Assembly (NCBI GenBank): GCA_001769655.1
Contig: MEPC01000001.1
Span: forward strand, 17,873-81,872
Direction of reading: 5' to 3'
DNA: 64,000 nucleotides
Source of the DNA: Bacteroidetes bacterium RIFCSPLOWO2_12_FULL_37_12
GTDB lineage: Bacteria; Bacteroidota; Bacteroidia; 2-12-FULL-37-12
In this document: in pieces, positions 52,320-61,866 of the stretch
Position numbering within the stretch: the first letter of the stretch is position 1
How the letters are laid out: each line of letters opens with the position of its first letter
Translations under genes and position numbers: made by a program
Notes under the pieces: generated by a model
The model's database searches: none
Seen by the model: only the letters and a program-made list of their open reading frames with translations
Told to the model about the DNA's origin: nothing

Positions 52320-53777
52320 ATGACTTCTTTCTTCATTCTTTCCTTTGTTGCAATTTATTTTCTAATTCTGTTCGTAATTTCATACATCACCGGAAAGAAT
52401 GCAGATACTAAATCATTTTTCCTAGCCAACAAACAAGCCCCCTGGTATTTAGTGGCATTTGGAATGATTGGTGACTCTCTCTCCGGTATTACTTATTTGT
52501 CTGTTCCGGGTGCCGTAGGAAAAAGCAACTTTTACTATTTACAGGTTGTTTTTGGATATACACTGGGGTATATTGTCATAGCAAAAATACTACTACCCTT
52601 GTATTATAGAATGAATCTTACTTCCATTTATAGTTATTTACTCGAGAGATTTGGCAATGTATCACAGAAAACCGGTTCCTTTTTTTTCCTTCTATCGCGC
52701 ACATTAGGCGCCGCCTTACGATTATATTTATCAGCCAATGTTTTTCAGGTCTTTGTATTCGATAAATTCGGAATTCCTTTTAGTGTCACCCTTTCTGTGA
52801 TCATCATTTTCATGTTTATTTATACCTATCAGGGTGGAATAAAAACTCTGGTCTGGACAGATTCGTTGCAGTCGTTGTTTTTAGTGGCAGGGGTTATACT
52901 TTCTATTGCCGCTATCGGAACCAAAATGAATTGGGGCGTAACAGAAATGATTCATCAGATATCCACAAGCCCCTATACTAATTTATTCAACTGGCACTGG
53001 CAGGAAAAACAATTTTTTCTGAAACAGTTTTTTAGCGGAGCATTCATAGCCATTGTCATGACCGGATTAGACCAGAACATGATGCAAAAAAATCTGAGTT
53101 GCAAGTCGTTGGGAGATGCACAAAAAAACCTTTATTGGTTCAGTGGCATTGTGGTGATAGTAAATATCTTTTTTCTCTCTCTGGGAGTTTTATTGTATTT
53201 ATACAGCACTGCCAACGGAATGGAAATTCCTTCCAAAACCGACCATCTCTTTCCACTTCTGGCATTGAATCACCTTGGACTTTTTGCTTCCATGGTTTTT
53301 ATTCTGGGATTAACCGCCGCAACATTTAACAGCGCCGATTCTGTACTCACCACGCTTACCACTTCTTTTTGTGTGGATTTTTTAAATGTGGAAAATCCCG
53401 GCAAATATTCCGAAAAGCAAAAAACAGGGATTCGTCATAAAGTCCAGATTTCATTTGGAATTGTTTTACTGTTATTAATACTTGGATTTCAATCGTTTAT
53501 TGATGATGCTGTTATTAATGCAGTTCTTACCATGGCAGGATACACGTATGGTCCTCTGTTGGGAATGTTCGCCTTTGGAATATTTACGAATCAAAAACCC
53601 ATAGATAAATTCGTACCCATGGTTTGTATTTTAGCTCCTGTGATTTGTTTTTTTATAGCTAACAATTCAAAGCAGTTATTTGGTGGATATGAGTTTGGAT
53701 TTGAATTGTTGATTCTCAATGGGGCGTTGACGTTTCTGGGGTTGTGGGCATTGGCGAAAAAGAAAGACCTTAGATGA
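52320..53777 (+). CDS. sodium:solute symporter (SSS family)
   Basis: Integral membrane transporter of 485 residues with about 13 helices. Family signatures: FFLANKQAPWYLVAFGMIGD (about 32-51), then SLSGITYLSVPGAV, the TYQGGIKTLVWTDSLQSLFL region (about 176-195), and GLTAATFNSADSVLTTLTTS (about 335-354), the part that corresponds to the sodium site of SSS proteins (conserved S/T in helix 8). The start ATG is chosen because the TTG at 52296 overlaps the promoter element. The substrate (sugar, amino acid, proline, acetate) cannot be told. It stands alone on this strand. Confidence 0.92.
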   Translation: MTSFFILSFVAIYFLILFVISYITGKNADTKSFFLANKQAPWYLVAFGMIGDSLSGITYLSVPGAVGKSNFYYLQVVFGYTLGYIVIAKILLPLYYRMNLTSIYSYLLERFGNVSQKTGSFFFLLSRTLGAALRLYLSANVFQVFVFDKFGIPFSVTLSVIIIFMFIYTYQGGIKTLVWTDSLQSLFLVAGVILSIAAIGTKMNWGVTEMIHQISTSPYTNLFNWHWQEKQFFLKQFFSGAFIAIVMTGLDQNMMQKNLSCKSLGDAQKNLYWFSGIVVIVNIFFLSLGVLLYLYSTANGMEIPSKTDHLFPLLALNHLGLFASMVFILGLTAATFNSADSVLTTLTTSFCVDFLNVENPGKYSEKQKTGIRHKVQISFGIVLLLLILGFQSFIDDAVINAVLTMAGYTYGPLLGMFAFGIFTNQKPIDKFVPMVCILAPVICFFIANNSKQLFGGYEFGFELLILNGALTFLGLWALAKKKDLR

Positions 53778-53884
53778 CTTTCAATTCGTCTTCTCCTTTT
53801 ATGTTTAAAAAATAAATTTTTTCATATCAGTTTGCCAAATAAATGAGTAGAACTTATAAAATTACGGAAAACATAAAAATTTCT

Positions 53885-55714
53885 TTACCAGCTTTCAGTC
53901 CCCATTATAAAAAAACTGAATTTTAATGTTGAGCCCAAAAGGTTCTGCAATTCATATCTGGAATTGGTACTTGACCAATAAATATTAATTTGCCCGGGAG
54001 TATCTTTGGCAGGAGTAAACCACCCATCAGGGTCGGACATTTCCAAGGTTGAAATTGAACCTCTCAAACTATACATCGCACTTGGACCACCACTGGTATT
54101 AACTACTATAACACCATATACCATTGAGCCGTTATTTATACTTGTTACAGAACCATTATCCAAAGAAACTTTTGAACTTGTTTGAGGAGATTCAACAATG
54201 GTTCCGGAGTTTGATTTTACTCGGTCATAAACGGCATAGTTTACTCCATCCTGTTCATCTCTTATCATCAATACTTTCGGAGATAGCCCTTGCCCGATAG
54301 ATCGTACTCCACCTGTATTCGACCAAAAAACATTACTTACAATAATTGGATAAGTCGTACTGTCAAGCGCATACGTATTTCTAGGAGCGCCTAATGTTCC
54401 TGCTAATAACATTGAGTTTGAAATTATTCCTCCACGAACATTATGCAAATAAATACCATTTGTTGACTGAATATCTTCCTGGTTTGAAGCGCCAAATACA
54501 TTGTCAATAATCAGGTTTTGCATACTGTAGTTATGATTAATATAAATTACATATCCTTCTGCCGTTGAAGAGGACTGTTCCCATCTTATGTTTCTTAAAT
54601 TAAAATTAAGTGAAGCTTGGGCAGAAGTATTATCATTCCAGTAAAGACCATATTTCCCCAATACCCACGCATGAAAACCGTCAAACGTAACATTTGTTAA
54701 ATTAATACCTGAAGCAATCCGGACACATGCTTCAGATGTTGCAGGACCTTCATCTGCTCCGAGATAAAGATCGGTAAAATGTGCCTGATCAATATCTATT
54801 AAATCGTTAGGATTGTCTTCAATAGAAATAGGGCGGTCAGCGAAAATCGTTGATTTACTTATTGTTAATATATCTCTGCCTCGGTATTGAATTCCTATTG
54901 ATGTATTTCCATTCCAGCTACCTACACTAATATTATTTATATCCATAACATCAACATCCGTAACTTTTATAGCTATTTTTTGAGCAGATGAAGATCCATA
55001 AAAACTAATATCTTTTATTGAGCATTGAAAAAGCGTCAGACCGGGACCTTTATCAAAATTAAATACTACACCGGCTTCCGAATATAAAGTTGTTGCATAA
55101 ACTCCAGATCCTGAAAAATGTATTCTGTCTTTATTAACATTAATAGTACCGGTAAGATAAATATCTCCCCGTGGGATAAGTAAACGCTCACCTGACCCAG
55201 TAACAGAATTTATTGCGGCTTGAATAGTTGCAGTATTGGCGATTTTTTCGTCTGCTGTAGCTCCTGATCCAAATACAATCGTTCCATAATTTCTGACATC
55301 TCCTTCGGGATATACATTCCCACTGTTTTTTGCATAAAGCGCGTAAGGAACACTTAGTAGCTGACTGACAATATTGACTGTGTAATTTGTGGAGCCATCA
55401 GGATCAATTTCTACTTTAAGAAAAAAAGGTCCGTTTTCCCATTTTATTGTCGAAAAGTTATCAGTGGTTGTTCCTCCCCCTATTTCAAGTGATATCAGTC
55501 CGCTTTCATTGGTGGTGGATGTGTGTGTTTCGGCATATACAACTGTTCCACTTGGTGTGCTTTGTAAAATGCTTGCTTTCACCCCCACACTTGTGCCTTG
55601 TACTAAAATACCATTTACATTACGCACCAATGTCTGATAATTCATTTTGTAAGGAGATTGGGCTTCTACATTTAAAGATAAAATAAATGCAATTAAAAAA
55701 AACAGATTTTTCAT
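53885..55714 (-). CDS. modular surface protein with beta-helix domain
   Basis: Product of 609 residues. Signal peptide (FFLIAFILSLNVEAQ, cleavage near 19). Residues about 20-130 are a Bacteroidota N-terminal module shared with the next gene (KMNYQTLVRNVNG, TTNESGLISLEIGGG, NGPFFLKVEIDPDG, QLLSVPYALYAKNSG). Residues about 135-480 form a right-handed beta-helix of the pectate-lyase type (ATIQAAINSVTGSGERLLIP, VDVMDINNISVGSWNGN, ISKSTIFADRPISIEDNP). The C-terminal 120 residues are probably a beta sandwich ending FSFFIMGTESW. No catalytic residues can be assigned, so it may be a glycan-binding or adhesin-like protein rather than a lyase. It is 22 bp behind its paralogue. Confidence 0.8.
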   Translation of the reverse strand: MKNLFFLIAFILSLNVEAQSPYKMNYQTLVRNVNGILVQGTSVGVKASILQSTPSGTVVYAETHTSTTNESGLISLEIGGGTTTDNFSTIKWENGPFFLKVEIDPDGSTNYTVNIVSQLLSVPYALYAKNSGNVYPEGDVRNYGTIVFGSGATADEKIANTATIQAAINSVTGSGERLLIPRGDIYLTGTINVNKDRIHFSGSGVYATTLYSEAGVVFNFDKGPGLTLFQCSIKDISFYGSSSAQKIAIKVTDVDVMDINNISVGSWNGNTSIGIQYRGRDILTISKSTIFADRPISIEDNPNDLIDIDQAHFTDLYLGADEGPATSEACVRIASGINLTNVTFDGFHAWVLGKYGLYWNDNTSAQASLNFNLRNIRWEQSSSTAEGYVIYINHNYSMQNLIIDNVFGASNQEDIQSTNGIYLHNVRGGIISNSMLLAGTLGAPRNTYALDSTTYPIIVSNVFWSNTGGVRSIGQGLSPKVLMIRDEQDGVNYAVYDRVKSNSGTIVESPQTSSKVSLDNGSVTSINNGSMVYGVIVVNTSGGPSAMYSLRGSISTLEMSDPDGWFTPAKDTPGQINIYWSSTNSRYELQNLLGSTLKFSFFIMGTESW

Positions 55715-55736
55715 TTTTTAATAATTATTGTAATTT

Positions 55737-56525
55737 CTAAAATGAACGAATAGAACGTACAACATAGTTTATACTTTTAGCTTTAATACTCTGTGTTCCG
55801 TTACTGAAATTCTGGTTCCATGAAACGGTAAAATCTCCTTCGGAGGAACTCCAGTAATTCACAACAGTTCCTAAAGCAAATCCTCCTATCGCACTCCGGT
55901 TAGTGTACATCAGGTTAAGTTCATATTTGGTCGGTAATTTCCAATCAGTAAATTTTTTCCCATTTTGACTGTGATAAGATGCGTTGTTAATATTATCATG
56001 AGCAAGATACCAACTAGTTTCTGCACCCTGATCCTGTGTTTCTGATACCAAACCATGCTTGCCATCCGGAGTGATATAAAAGACATATCCACCTAATTCC
56101 GGATGCAAGCCAAGAGTATAAGTGGGATCGTTGTTATTTGCAGAAAATAATGCATAAGGAACACTCAGCAATTCTGAAGTACCTGAAATGGTATAGTTAG
56201 AGCCACCGGTTGGATCTGTTTCGGTTTTAATAAAAAAAGGACCATCTGCCCAGTTGATCAAAGCAACGGCACCAATAATAGGCGCTCCTCCACCAATTAT
56301 CAGATTTGCCAATCCATTTGAATTAGTAGTGAGTGTGTGTACTTCAGAAAATACTGCTGTATTGCTACTGTCAAGAATACTGATCTTAATTCCTATAGGT
56401 TTATCTGAAATTAATTCTCCCGCATTATTTCTGATAACTGCCTGGTAGCTCATTTTTTGAGGTGTCTGCGCAAATACTACTTTAGCGATTAATAATGCTA
56501 ATAAAAGTGTAAATAACTTTCTCAT
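55737..56525 (-). CDS. modular surface protein with DUF1566/Lcl-like C-terminal domain
   Basis: Product of 262 residues with signal peptide (LFTLLLALLIAKVVFAQ). It carries the same N-terminal module as its neighbour (KMSYQAVIRNNAG, LTTNSNGLANLIIGGG, WADGPFFIKTETDPTGG, ELLSVPYALFSANN; about 20-130). The C-terminal 120 residues read LGGYVFYITPDGKHGLV, DWKLPTKYELNLMYTNRSAI, VNYWSSSEGD and WNQNFSNGTQ, with a closing VVRSIRSF: the pattern of the DUF1566/Lcl fold, found in bacterial surface and collagen-like binding proteins. It has a TTG-N20-TACCTTTG promoter (56570-56600) and is followed by the beta-helix protein, so the pair is probably an operon for cell-surface display. Confidence 0.82.
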   Translation of the reverse strand: MRKLFTLLLALLIAKVVFAQTPQKMSYQAVIRNNAGELISDKPIGIKISILDSSNTAVFSEVHTLTTNSNGLANLIIGGGAPIIGAVALINWADGPFFIKTETDPTGGSNYTISGTSELLSVPYALFSANNNDPTYTLGLHPELGGYVFYITPDGKHGLVSETQDQGAETSWYLAHDNINNASYHSQNGKKFTDWKLPTKYELNLMYTNRSAIGGFALGTVVNYWSSSEGDFTVSWNQNFSNGTQSIKAKSINYVVRSIRSF

Positions 56526-56569
56526 ATTTTAATTTTAATTTATTAAAATGAAAGGTTACTGTTCAATGC

Positions 56570-56600
56570 CAAAGGTAAAAATATTTTGAACAATGACCAA
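56570..56600 (-). promoter_or_regulatory. promoter of the two surface-protein genes
   Basis: Minus strand TTG (56598-56600), 20 bases, TACCTTTG (56570-56577); the ATG at 56525 is about 45 bases downstream. Confidence 0.7.
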
Positions 56601-56881
56601 ATTTGATATTCTTTTCACAATAGGAAAGTGCTTTTGTTATGCAACATGAGAAAATAAAGCCAAAAATTTCTACCTTCGTAGCAAAAAAGATAAATGAGAA
56701 TTTAAAATATGGTTATCCTGTTTTGAAATCAGAATCCCGAGAGAAACTACTGAACCAAAATAAACAAGATAATGAAAAAGAAAAAATATGACGTAGTGTA
56801 AATGATGCGAGACATCAGAAACAAAATATCGGTGCCAATTCTGTAAATCTTATTTCGTCTCAAACCTAAATATCAAACACA
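56601..56881. other. spacer upstream of the methyltransferase
   Basis: No gene recognised. TACCTTCG (about 56671) resembles a weak -7 element with one mismatch, about 200 bases before the next ATG. The rest is A-rich without clear repeats. Confidence 0.5.
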
Positions 56882-57646
56882 ATGAATGATTTAGAAAAGT
56901 ATTTTAGAGCCAATACAAAAAGATTAATCCATAAATGGAATCATTACTTTGATGTATATGATAGACATTTGAGTAAGTACAGAAACAAAGAAATCACGGT
57001 TTTGGAAATAGGTATTTCACAAGGAGGAAGCCTTCAAATGTGGAAAAATTATTTCGGTGACAAAGCTAAAATAGTTGGAATTGATATAGACCCTCGCTGT
57101 AAACAATTAGAAGAAGAAAATATTAAAATATTTATTGGTTCTCAATCAGACCGGAATTTCCTGAGGGATGTCAAAAAGCAAATTCCTATGGTTGATATTT
57201 TAATTGACGATGGTGGACATACAATGAATCAGCAAATTGTCAGTTACGAAGAATTGTTTGATCACGTTAAAGAAGATGGGATTTATTTATGTGAGGACCT
57301 GCATACATCCTACTGGATAACGTTTGGAGGTGGTCATAAAAGAAGAGGGACTTTTATTGAATATAGCAAAAACTTTATTGACTTCATTAATGCTCATCAT
57401 TCCAAACAAAGATGTCTAAAAGTCAATGAGTTTACAAAATCAGTTAGTTCAATTCATTATTATGATAGTATAGTTGTGGTTGAAAAAAGAAAAATGGGAA
57501 AACCTTTTCAAGAGGAAACCGGAACAATTTCTTTTGATCCACCGGTTAAGCCAAAGAATTTATTGAATAGAATTAAAAATATACTTTTAAGGATAATAAA
57601 CACACCTTTACAATTCTTTAGGTTGGGCGGGGTTGTATGGAAATAA
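56882..57646 (+). CDS. class I SAM-dependent methyltransferase, TylE/macrocin type
   Basis: Protein of 254 residues. TVLEIGISQGGSLQMWKNYF (about 40-59) and KIVGIDIDPRCKQLEEENI, IFIGSQSDRNFLRDV, VDILIDDGGHTMNQQI (about 105-120, the metal/active-site Asp-Asp-Gly-Gly-His) and DGIYLCEDLHTSYW mark the class I methyltransferase or cephalosporin-hydroxylase-like family used for sugar O-methylation. The last 40 residues include a hydrophobic, basic segment (LLNRIKNILLRIINTPLQFF) that may bring it to the membrane. A sugar or glycolipid target is inferred. It is single on its strand. Confidence 0.84.
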   Translation: MNDLEKYFRANTKRLIHKWNHYFDVYDRHLSKYRNKEITVLEIGISQGGSLQMWKNYFGDKAKIVGIDIDPRCKQLEEENIKIFIGSQSDRNFLRDVKKQIPMVDILIDDGGHTMNQQIVSYEELFDHVKEDGIYLCEDLHTSYWITFGGGHKRRGTFIEYSKNFIDFINAHHSKQRCLKVNEFTKSVSSIHYYDSIVVVEKRKMGKPFQEETGTISFDPPVKPKNLLNRIKNILLRIINTPLQFFRLGGVVWK

Positions 57647-57665
57647 ACGTTTGCTAAAAACTAAA

Positions 57666-57693
57666 GTAGAGAAGTTGCATGCAACGTCTCTAC
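57666..57693. repeat. 28-bp palindrome of the GTAGAGAC family
   Basis: GTAGAGAAGTTGCA / TGCAACGTCTCTAC: 28 bases, one mismatched pair. It lies between the methyltransferase stop and the convergent thioredoxin-like gene. Confidence 0.9.
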
Positions 57694-57707
57694 ATACCGG
57701 CTGAGGT

Positions 57708-58223
57708 TTATTTAAATAATAACGCATCTACCTTGGTTTCTCCCTCAAACTTGCGAAGTAGCCGGTGGTTTGAATCATAAATGAAAAACGATGGCACTAT
57801 CACAGAACCAAAAATTTTCCTGAATTCCCCTGTGGAATCGTGCACTAAACGGATGTTTGATTCTGTAAATAATTCAAACCGTTTGCCAAAGGCAGAAATG
57901 GAATCCAAGGGTTCAGCAGATACCATAAGCAGAAAAATATCCTGAAATTCATTGATTCTGCTTTTTATTTCTCTTGCTTCGTATTGACAATGATCGCAGG
58001 ATGGATTAAAATAATTGATTATCAATGGCACTCCGCCCGGAATATCTTTTTCAGTAAACACCTTGTTTTGCAACGTTCTAAAATTCAATGGAGGGAGATT
58101 TTTAATTTCCTCAGCGCTTTTTTGTTTAGCAAAAAATGATTTTGTAATCAAAAATCCGAGACACACAATTAGCAGGATGACGGAAGTCAGGACGATGGTT
58201 TTTAAACGGGATTTTGGTGTCAT
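57708..58223 (-). CDS. membrane-anchored thioredoxin-like protein (TlpA/ResA type)
   Basis: Protein of 171 residues: N-terminal helix (TIVLTSVILLIVCLGFLI, about 9-26) anchors it to the inner membrane, then a thioredoxin fold. The CxxC site is INYFNPSCDHCQYEAREI (CDHC at about residues 75-78) and the cis-proline is in SVIVPSFFIYDSNH (about 140-153). The redox pair and Pro are intact, so it should reduce or oxidise disulfides in the periplasm, perhaps in cytochrome maturation. It has no close functional partner; the next gene upstream on the same strand is lptD's neighbour region. Confidence 0.85.
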   Translation of the reverse strand: MTPKSRLKTIVLTSVILLIVCLGFLITKSFFAKQKSAEEIKNLPPLNFRTLQNKVFTEKDIPGGVPLIINYFNPSCDHCQYEAREIKSRINEFQDIFLLMVSAEPLDSISAFGKRFELFTESNIRLVHDSTGEFRKIFGSVIVPSFFIYDSNHRLLRKFEGETKVDALLFK

Positions 58224-58256
58224 GTGATTTAGGCATTAGTAATTGGTCATTTATCG

Positions 58257-58284
58257 CCTTCGTTTGTGTCCTCACAAACGAAGG
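58257..58284. repeat. 28-bp hairpin (CCTTCGTTTGTG type)
   Basis: CCTTCGTTTGTG / CACAAACGAAGG around TCCT-like centre: an almost perfect inverted repeat between the thioredoxin-like gene and lptD, of a kind dispersed in Bacteroidota genomes. Confidence 0.8.
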
Positions 58285-58315
58285 TATTGGTCATTCGTAA
58301 ATCGTAAATCTCTTC

Positions 58316-60982
58316 TCACTGATCATACCATTCTCTTTTTCTTTCTAATTTCAAATCTTTCAACAATGCTGATTTTACGTTGATAGTGACACTGTATCGT
58401 TGATACAAACCGTAAGGAATCCAATTGAATTTTAATTCCCAACAGTGCAAATCGCGGTTAATGCCAATATTCGTGCTAATCAAATCATTATTAGTAAAAT
58501 CATATCCAGAACTTCCGGTGAACGCCCATTTTTCGCTTAATTTTAAACTGCCATTGAAGGATAAAGATTGGTTTGTTTTGTTTTCTTTTTTCCTCGAAAA
58601 CGTATAACTGCGCTGATAATTCACTGACAAACTCCAGGGGAGTGAAAATGGCAGATACCCCTCCGTAAAATCCATTGAATTAACAGAGGTTTTAATGACA
58701 GACAAGGGTGTCTTTTGTCCCAGAATGGAATTTAGAGAAGTTCGTAACGTAATATTAGCCGAGTGCAACCGGGCTAACCGTTTATTTTCTTCCCATTCAA
58801 AGCGGTGCACATTCAAATCGTTATCGTCAGTAATGTATGGGTCATACATCGAACTGTATTCTATCCCAATCTTGTTTTCAAACAAGGTGGTTCTGGCTGA
58901 AAGATTAATTCTTGACAAATTAAAAGAATCAGCCGCGAGGTTGTAATTGCCCGATATCCCTACGTTTTCAAAAAGTGACACTTTACGGCTTTTTTGGGAA
59001 GTGTCCTTCCGTGAACGTACCTTCATTTCCAACGCATTGCTGATAGAGAAACCTATCGCCTCTTGTATTCCTTTAGAGGGTTCCCCGTATAAAAAATTTG
59101 AAAAACGTGAATACAGCTTATTATCAAAATGTTCGTAATATCCATAAGTTGCTTCCGAAAAATCAGGCACATAGCGGAATGACACGGATGGACGCAAGGT
59201 ATGACGTATTGCCTGAAGGGATTTACTGCGAAAATTTAATGTTCCATAAATCACGGTAGAAGCCGCCGCAGAAGCCGAATACACGCCATAGCGGGCAAAC
59301 CATTTCACTGTATCAATGGAAATCCCTCCGGTATCATTCCTGTATATGTTTCTGCTAACCAGCGACCATTTTTCTGTATAGTTCATCTCCGGTGACACAG
59401 TAAAATATTTTAGAGCGCGGAATTGTGTGGATGCCCTGACAACCTGCTGAGCGCCATTGCGCATCTTATTTTGCAATTGTGAACGTTTTTCGCCCGGCGC
59501 TAACTTTTCAAATCCTAACCGATTGAATAATTGTAATGAATCCTCATGGGCGGTTAAATCATTTCTTGCATTGAATGAATAATTCACATAAATCATCTCG
59601 TACCAGCGGAGTTTTCCTATTTGAATTTTTCTTTTAAAAGGCGATAATCGTTCGGAATTTACTGCCAGTTCAGGAAATGTAAACGAAACTGCTTTTGTGC
59701 TATTGTTTTGGCTATGCCGCATGCCTAGGTTCATATTTAAAGGAGTGCCATAAAGCGGTTGTGAATAATAAATATTGGATGAAATGGAATTGGTAAACCG
59801 GTTCTCATCGGGAGTAAGGGAATTTCTGAAATTTGAAGTACTTCCAAAATTTACGTTGGCTTGAAAATTTTCTTGTCTCTTGGGAACCTTACGATGAGAC
59901 CAATTCAAAAAATAATCTACTTCTCTTGTAAATTCTTTGGTACCTTCCACTCCGGTGGGTCTGCGGTTGTAAGTAAATTTCAGATTCCCGTCTCTTTTAT
60001 ACATTTTTTTATATTTACTTTCCATGATGGTTCCCCATGCGCCTTTTGTATAAACACTGCCTCTTACAGCCAAATCCATATAATCGTTGATGGCAAAATA
60101 ATACCCGCCATTCTCAAGAAAAAAACCAAACTGGTTGGTTTCTCCATAGGTAGGAAGTAAAATGCCGGAGGATTTACCTTTTCGGGATGGGAAAACACCA
60201 AATAAAAATCCGAGTGGTGTGGGTACATCTGCAACTGCGAGGTAAAAAGGTCCGGTGACAATTTTCTCATTGGGAATCAGTTTCGATTTTCTGGAATAAA
60301 TATAAAAATGCGGTTTGGCTCTGTCGCAGGTGGTATAACGTGTGGCGCCTATATACAACTCGTTTTTTTCATTTTTATTTACAAGCGAGCCATGCACATA
60401 CGACTCGCCGTATTGAGTAATCACGTTCGAAATAGCGCCCTGACGTGTTTTAAAATTGTAACCGATTTTGTCGGAAGTGTAGGTATCTTTGTTTTCGGTA
60501 AAAACCGGTTTTCCTGTAGTGTCACCTTTTTCATTTTTGTGACCCTTTGAGCGCATAATGCTCGTGTTCCAATCCACTTCAATAAAATCTGCCTTCAGGG
60601 TCATGTTATCATATTTTACATCTGCATTCATGTACATGTACATTTTTCTCGAATCAAGGTCTAAATACATGGAATCATTGCATTGATAAAAAACAGTAGT
60701 TTTTATGTCTTTTCTGGCATCAAGGGTGTCATTTTTCAAACTGTCATTTTCATTGAGAGTAGTGTCTGAAATGTTAGTCATTTCATTTGAAAAAGTGGAT
60801 AAAGAATCGTCGTTGTTATATATAGGTTTCTTAACCAAGTTTGTATCTTTGCCGTATAAAACCGAATCAGATATGTTCTGGGCGTTGATAGGGACCACAA
60901 GACAAGATGTAATAACAAAAAAAATCAACTTACATTTCAGATATAAATTCAGAAAACTAATATGGTTTTTACTATTAGTCAT
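58316..60982 (-). CDS. lptD: LPS-assembly protein LptD (OstA-like)
   Basis: Outer-membrane barrel that inserts lipopolysaccharide into the outer leaflet. Product of 888 residues: signal peptide (LIFFVITSCLVVPINAQ, cleavage near 36), a low-complexity Asn/Asp-rich linker (about 40-90), an N-terminal LptA-like jelly roll (CNDSMYLDLDSRKMYMYMNA, LKADFIEVDW, about 100-220), then the barrel. The segment VPTPLGFLFGVFPSRKGKSS (about 255-274) is the conserved P-x-G-x-x-F-P pattern of LptD. The C-terminus is WYDQ. It is divergent from the amidase and MlaD-like genes, the usual Bacteroidota order. Cysteines that form the enteric disulfides are not clearly present. Confidence 0.88.
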   Translation of the reverse strand: MTNSKNHISFLNLYLKCKLIFFVITSCLVVPINAQNISDSVLYGKDTNLVKKPIYNNDDSLSTFSNEMTNISDTTLNENDSLKNDTLDARKDIKTTVFYQCNDSMYLDLDSRKMYMYMNADVKYDNMTLKADFIEVDWNTSIMRSKGHKNEKGDTTGKPVFTENKDTYTSDKIGYNFKTRQGAISNVITQYGESYVHGSLVNKNEKNELYIGATRYTTCDRAKPHFYIYSRKSKLIPNEKIVTGPFYLAVADVPTPLGFLFGVFPSRKGKSSGILLPTYGETNQFGFFLENGGYYFAINDYMDLAVRGSVYTKGAWGTIMESKYKKMYKRDGNLKFTYNRRPTGVEGTKEFTREVDYFLNWSHRKVPKRQENFQANVNFGSTSNFRNSLTPDENRFTNSISSNIYYSQPLYGTPLNMNLGMRHSQNNSTKAVSFTFPELAVNSERLSPFKRKIQIGKLRWYEMIYVNYSFNARNDLTAHEDSLQLFNRLGFEKLAPGEKRSQLQNKMRNGAQQVVRASTQFRALKYFTVSPEMNYTEKWSLVSRNIYRNDTGGISIDTVKWFARYGVYSASAAASTVIYGTLNFRSKSLQAIRHTLRPSVSFRYVPDFSEATYGYYEHFDNKLYSRFSNFLYGEPSKGIQEAIGFSISNALEMKVRSRKDTSQKSRKVSLFENVGISGNYNLAADSFNLSRINLSARTTLFENKIGIEYSSMYDPYITDDNDLNVHRFEWEENKRLARLHSANITLRTSLNSILGQKTPLSVIKTSVNSMDFTEGYLPFSLPWSLSVNYQRSYTFSRKKENKTNQSLSFNGSLKLSEKWAFTGSSGYDFTNNDLISTNIGINRDLHCWELKFNWIPYGLYQRYSVTINVKSALLKDLKLERKREWYDQ

Positions 60983-61002
60983 TTAACTATTTTAGAATAA
61001 AA

Positions 61003-61033
61003 TTGAGCATTACTGAAAAATTCATTAATTTTG
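61003..61033 (+). promoter_or_regulatory. promoter of the amidase/MlaD-like genes
   Basis: TTG (61003-61005), 20 bases, TAATTTTG (61026-61033). The ATG at 61080 is 46 bases downstream; lptD is divergent with its start at 60982. Confidence 0.7.
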
Positions 61034-61079
61034 CAAATATGTATTATTAACACTGAAGCGCAGAACTCAAAACGCAAAA

Positions 61080-61856
61080 ATGAAACAAACTTTTATCATA
61101 TTATTTTCTTTCCTGCTGACCTTGGGTTCGTTTAAACCGCTTAATCCTCACAAATATAAAGTTAAAACCGTAGTAATTGATGCCGGGCACGGTGGAAAGG
61201 ACTCCGGTTGTCTGGGAAAAAAACTTAAAGAAAAGAATATTTCCCTTGCAGTGGCTATTAAACTCGGGCGATTGATTAAATCCAATGACCCATCTGTCCG
61301 GGTTCTTTATACCCGTTCTTCCGATAAATTCATTGATTTGCATCACCGCGCTTCGCTTGCTAATAAAAACAATGCAGATCTGTTTATTTCCATTCATTGC
61401 AACTCAGGACCCAATGATGCCTGTGGTTCAGAAACCTATTCCATGGGGTTACATGTGACCGATGAAAATCTGAAAGTAGCCCAACGCGAAAATGCCGTCA
61501 TTCTTAAAGAAGATAATTACGTTGAAAAATACGATGGTTTTAATCCTAATTCCTCCGAAGCGTATATATTATTTTCACTTTTTCAGAATGCATTTTTAGA
61601 ACAAAGTTTAAAATTAGCGGGCAATATTGAAAATGAATTAGCAACCCGTGAAGGCCGTAAAAGCAGGGGCGTAAAACAGGCGGGCTTTCTGGTGCTTTAT
61701 AAAACATCTATGCCAAGTGTATTGGTTGAACTCGGCTTTCTCACAAACCCCCGTGATGAAAATTTCCTTTCAATTTCTGCCAATCAGGATTCAGTCGCTG
61801 GAGATTTGTTTACAGCTATTATGAATTATAAGGGGGAATTGGAAGCGACGAATTAA
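61080..61856 (+). CDS. N-acetylmuramoyl-L-alanine amidase (AmiC type)
   Basis: Zinc amidase that splits the peptide from peptidoglycan. Product of 258 residues with a signal peptide (FIILFSFLLTLGSF). Zinc-ligand motifs are visible: VVIDAGHGGKDSG (His near 40), RASLANKNNADLFISIHCNS (His near 107) and SVLVELGFLTNPRDE (catalytic Glu near 221), with a Glu ligand in ACGSETY. The amidase_3 fold appears complete. The gene faces away from lptD and is followed by the MlaD-like gene 105 bp downstream; these neighbours are often together in Bacteroidota and may coordinate envelope building. Confidence 0.92.
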   Translation: MKQTFIILFSFLLTLGSFKPLNPHKYKVKTVVIDAGHGGKDSGCLGKKLKEKNISLAVAIKLGRLIKSNDPSVRVLYTRSSDKFIDLHHRASLANKNNADLFISIHCNSGPNDACGSETYSMGLHVTDENLKVAQRENAVILKEDNYVEKYDGFNPNSSEAYILFSLFQNAFLEQSLKLAGNIENELATREGRKSRGVKQAGFLVLYKTSMPSVLVELGFLTNPRDENFLSISANQDSVAGDLFTAIMNYKGELEATN

Positions 61857-61866
61857 AGGGTGTTAT

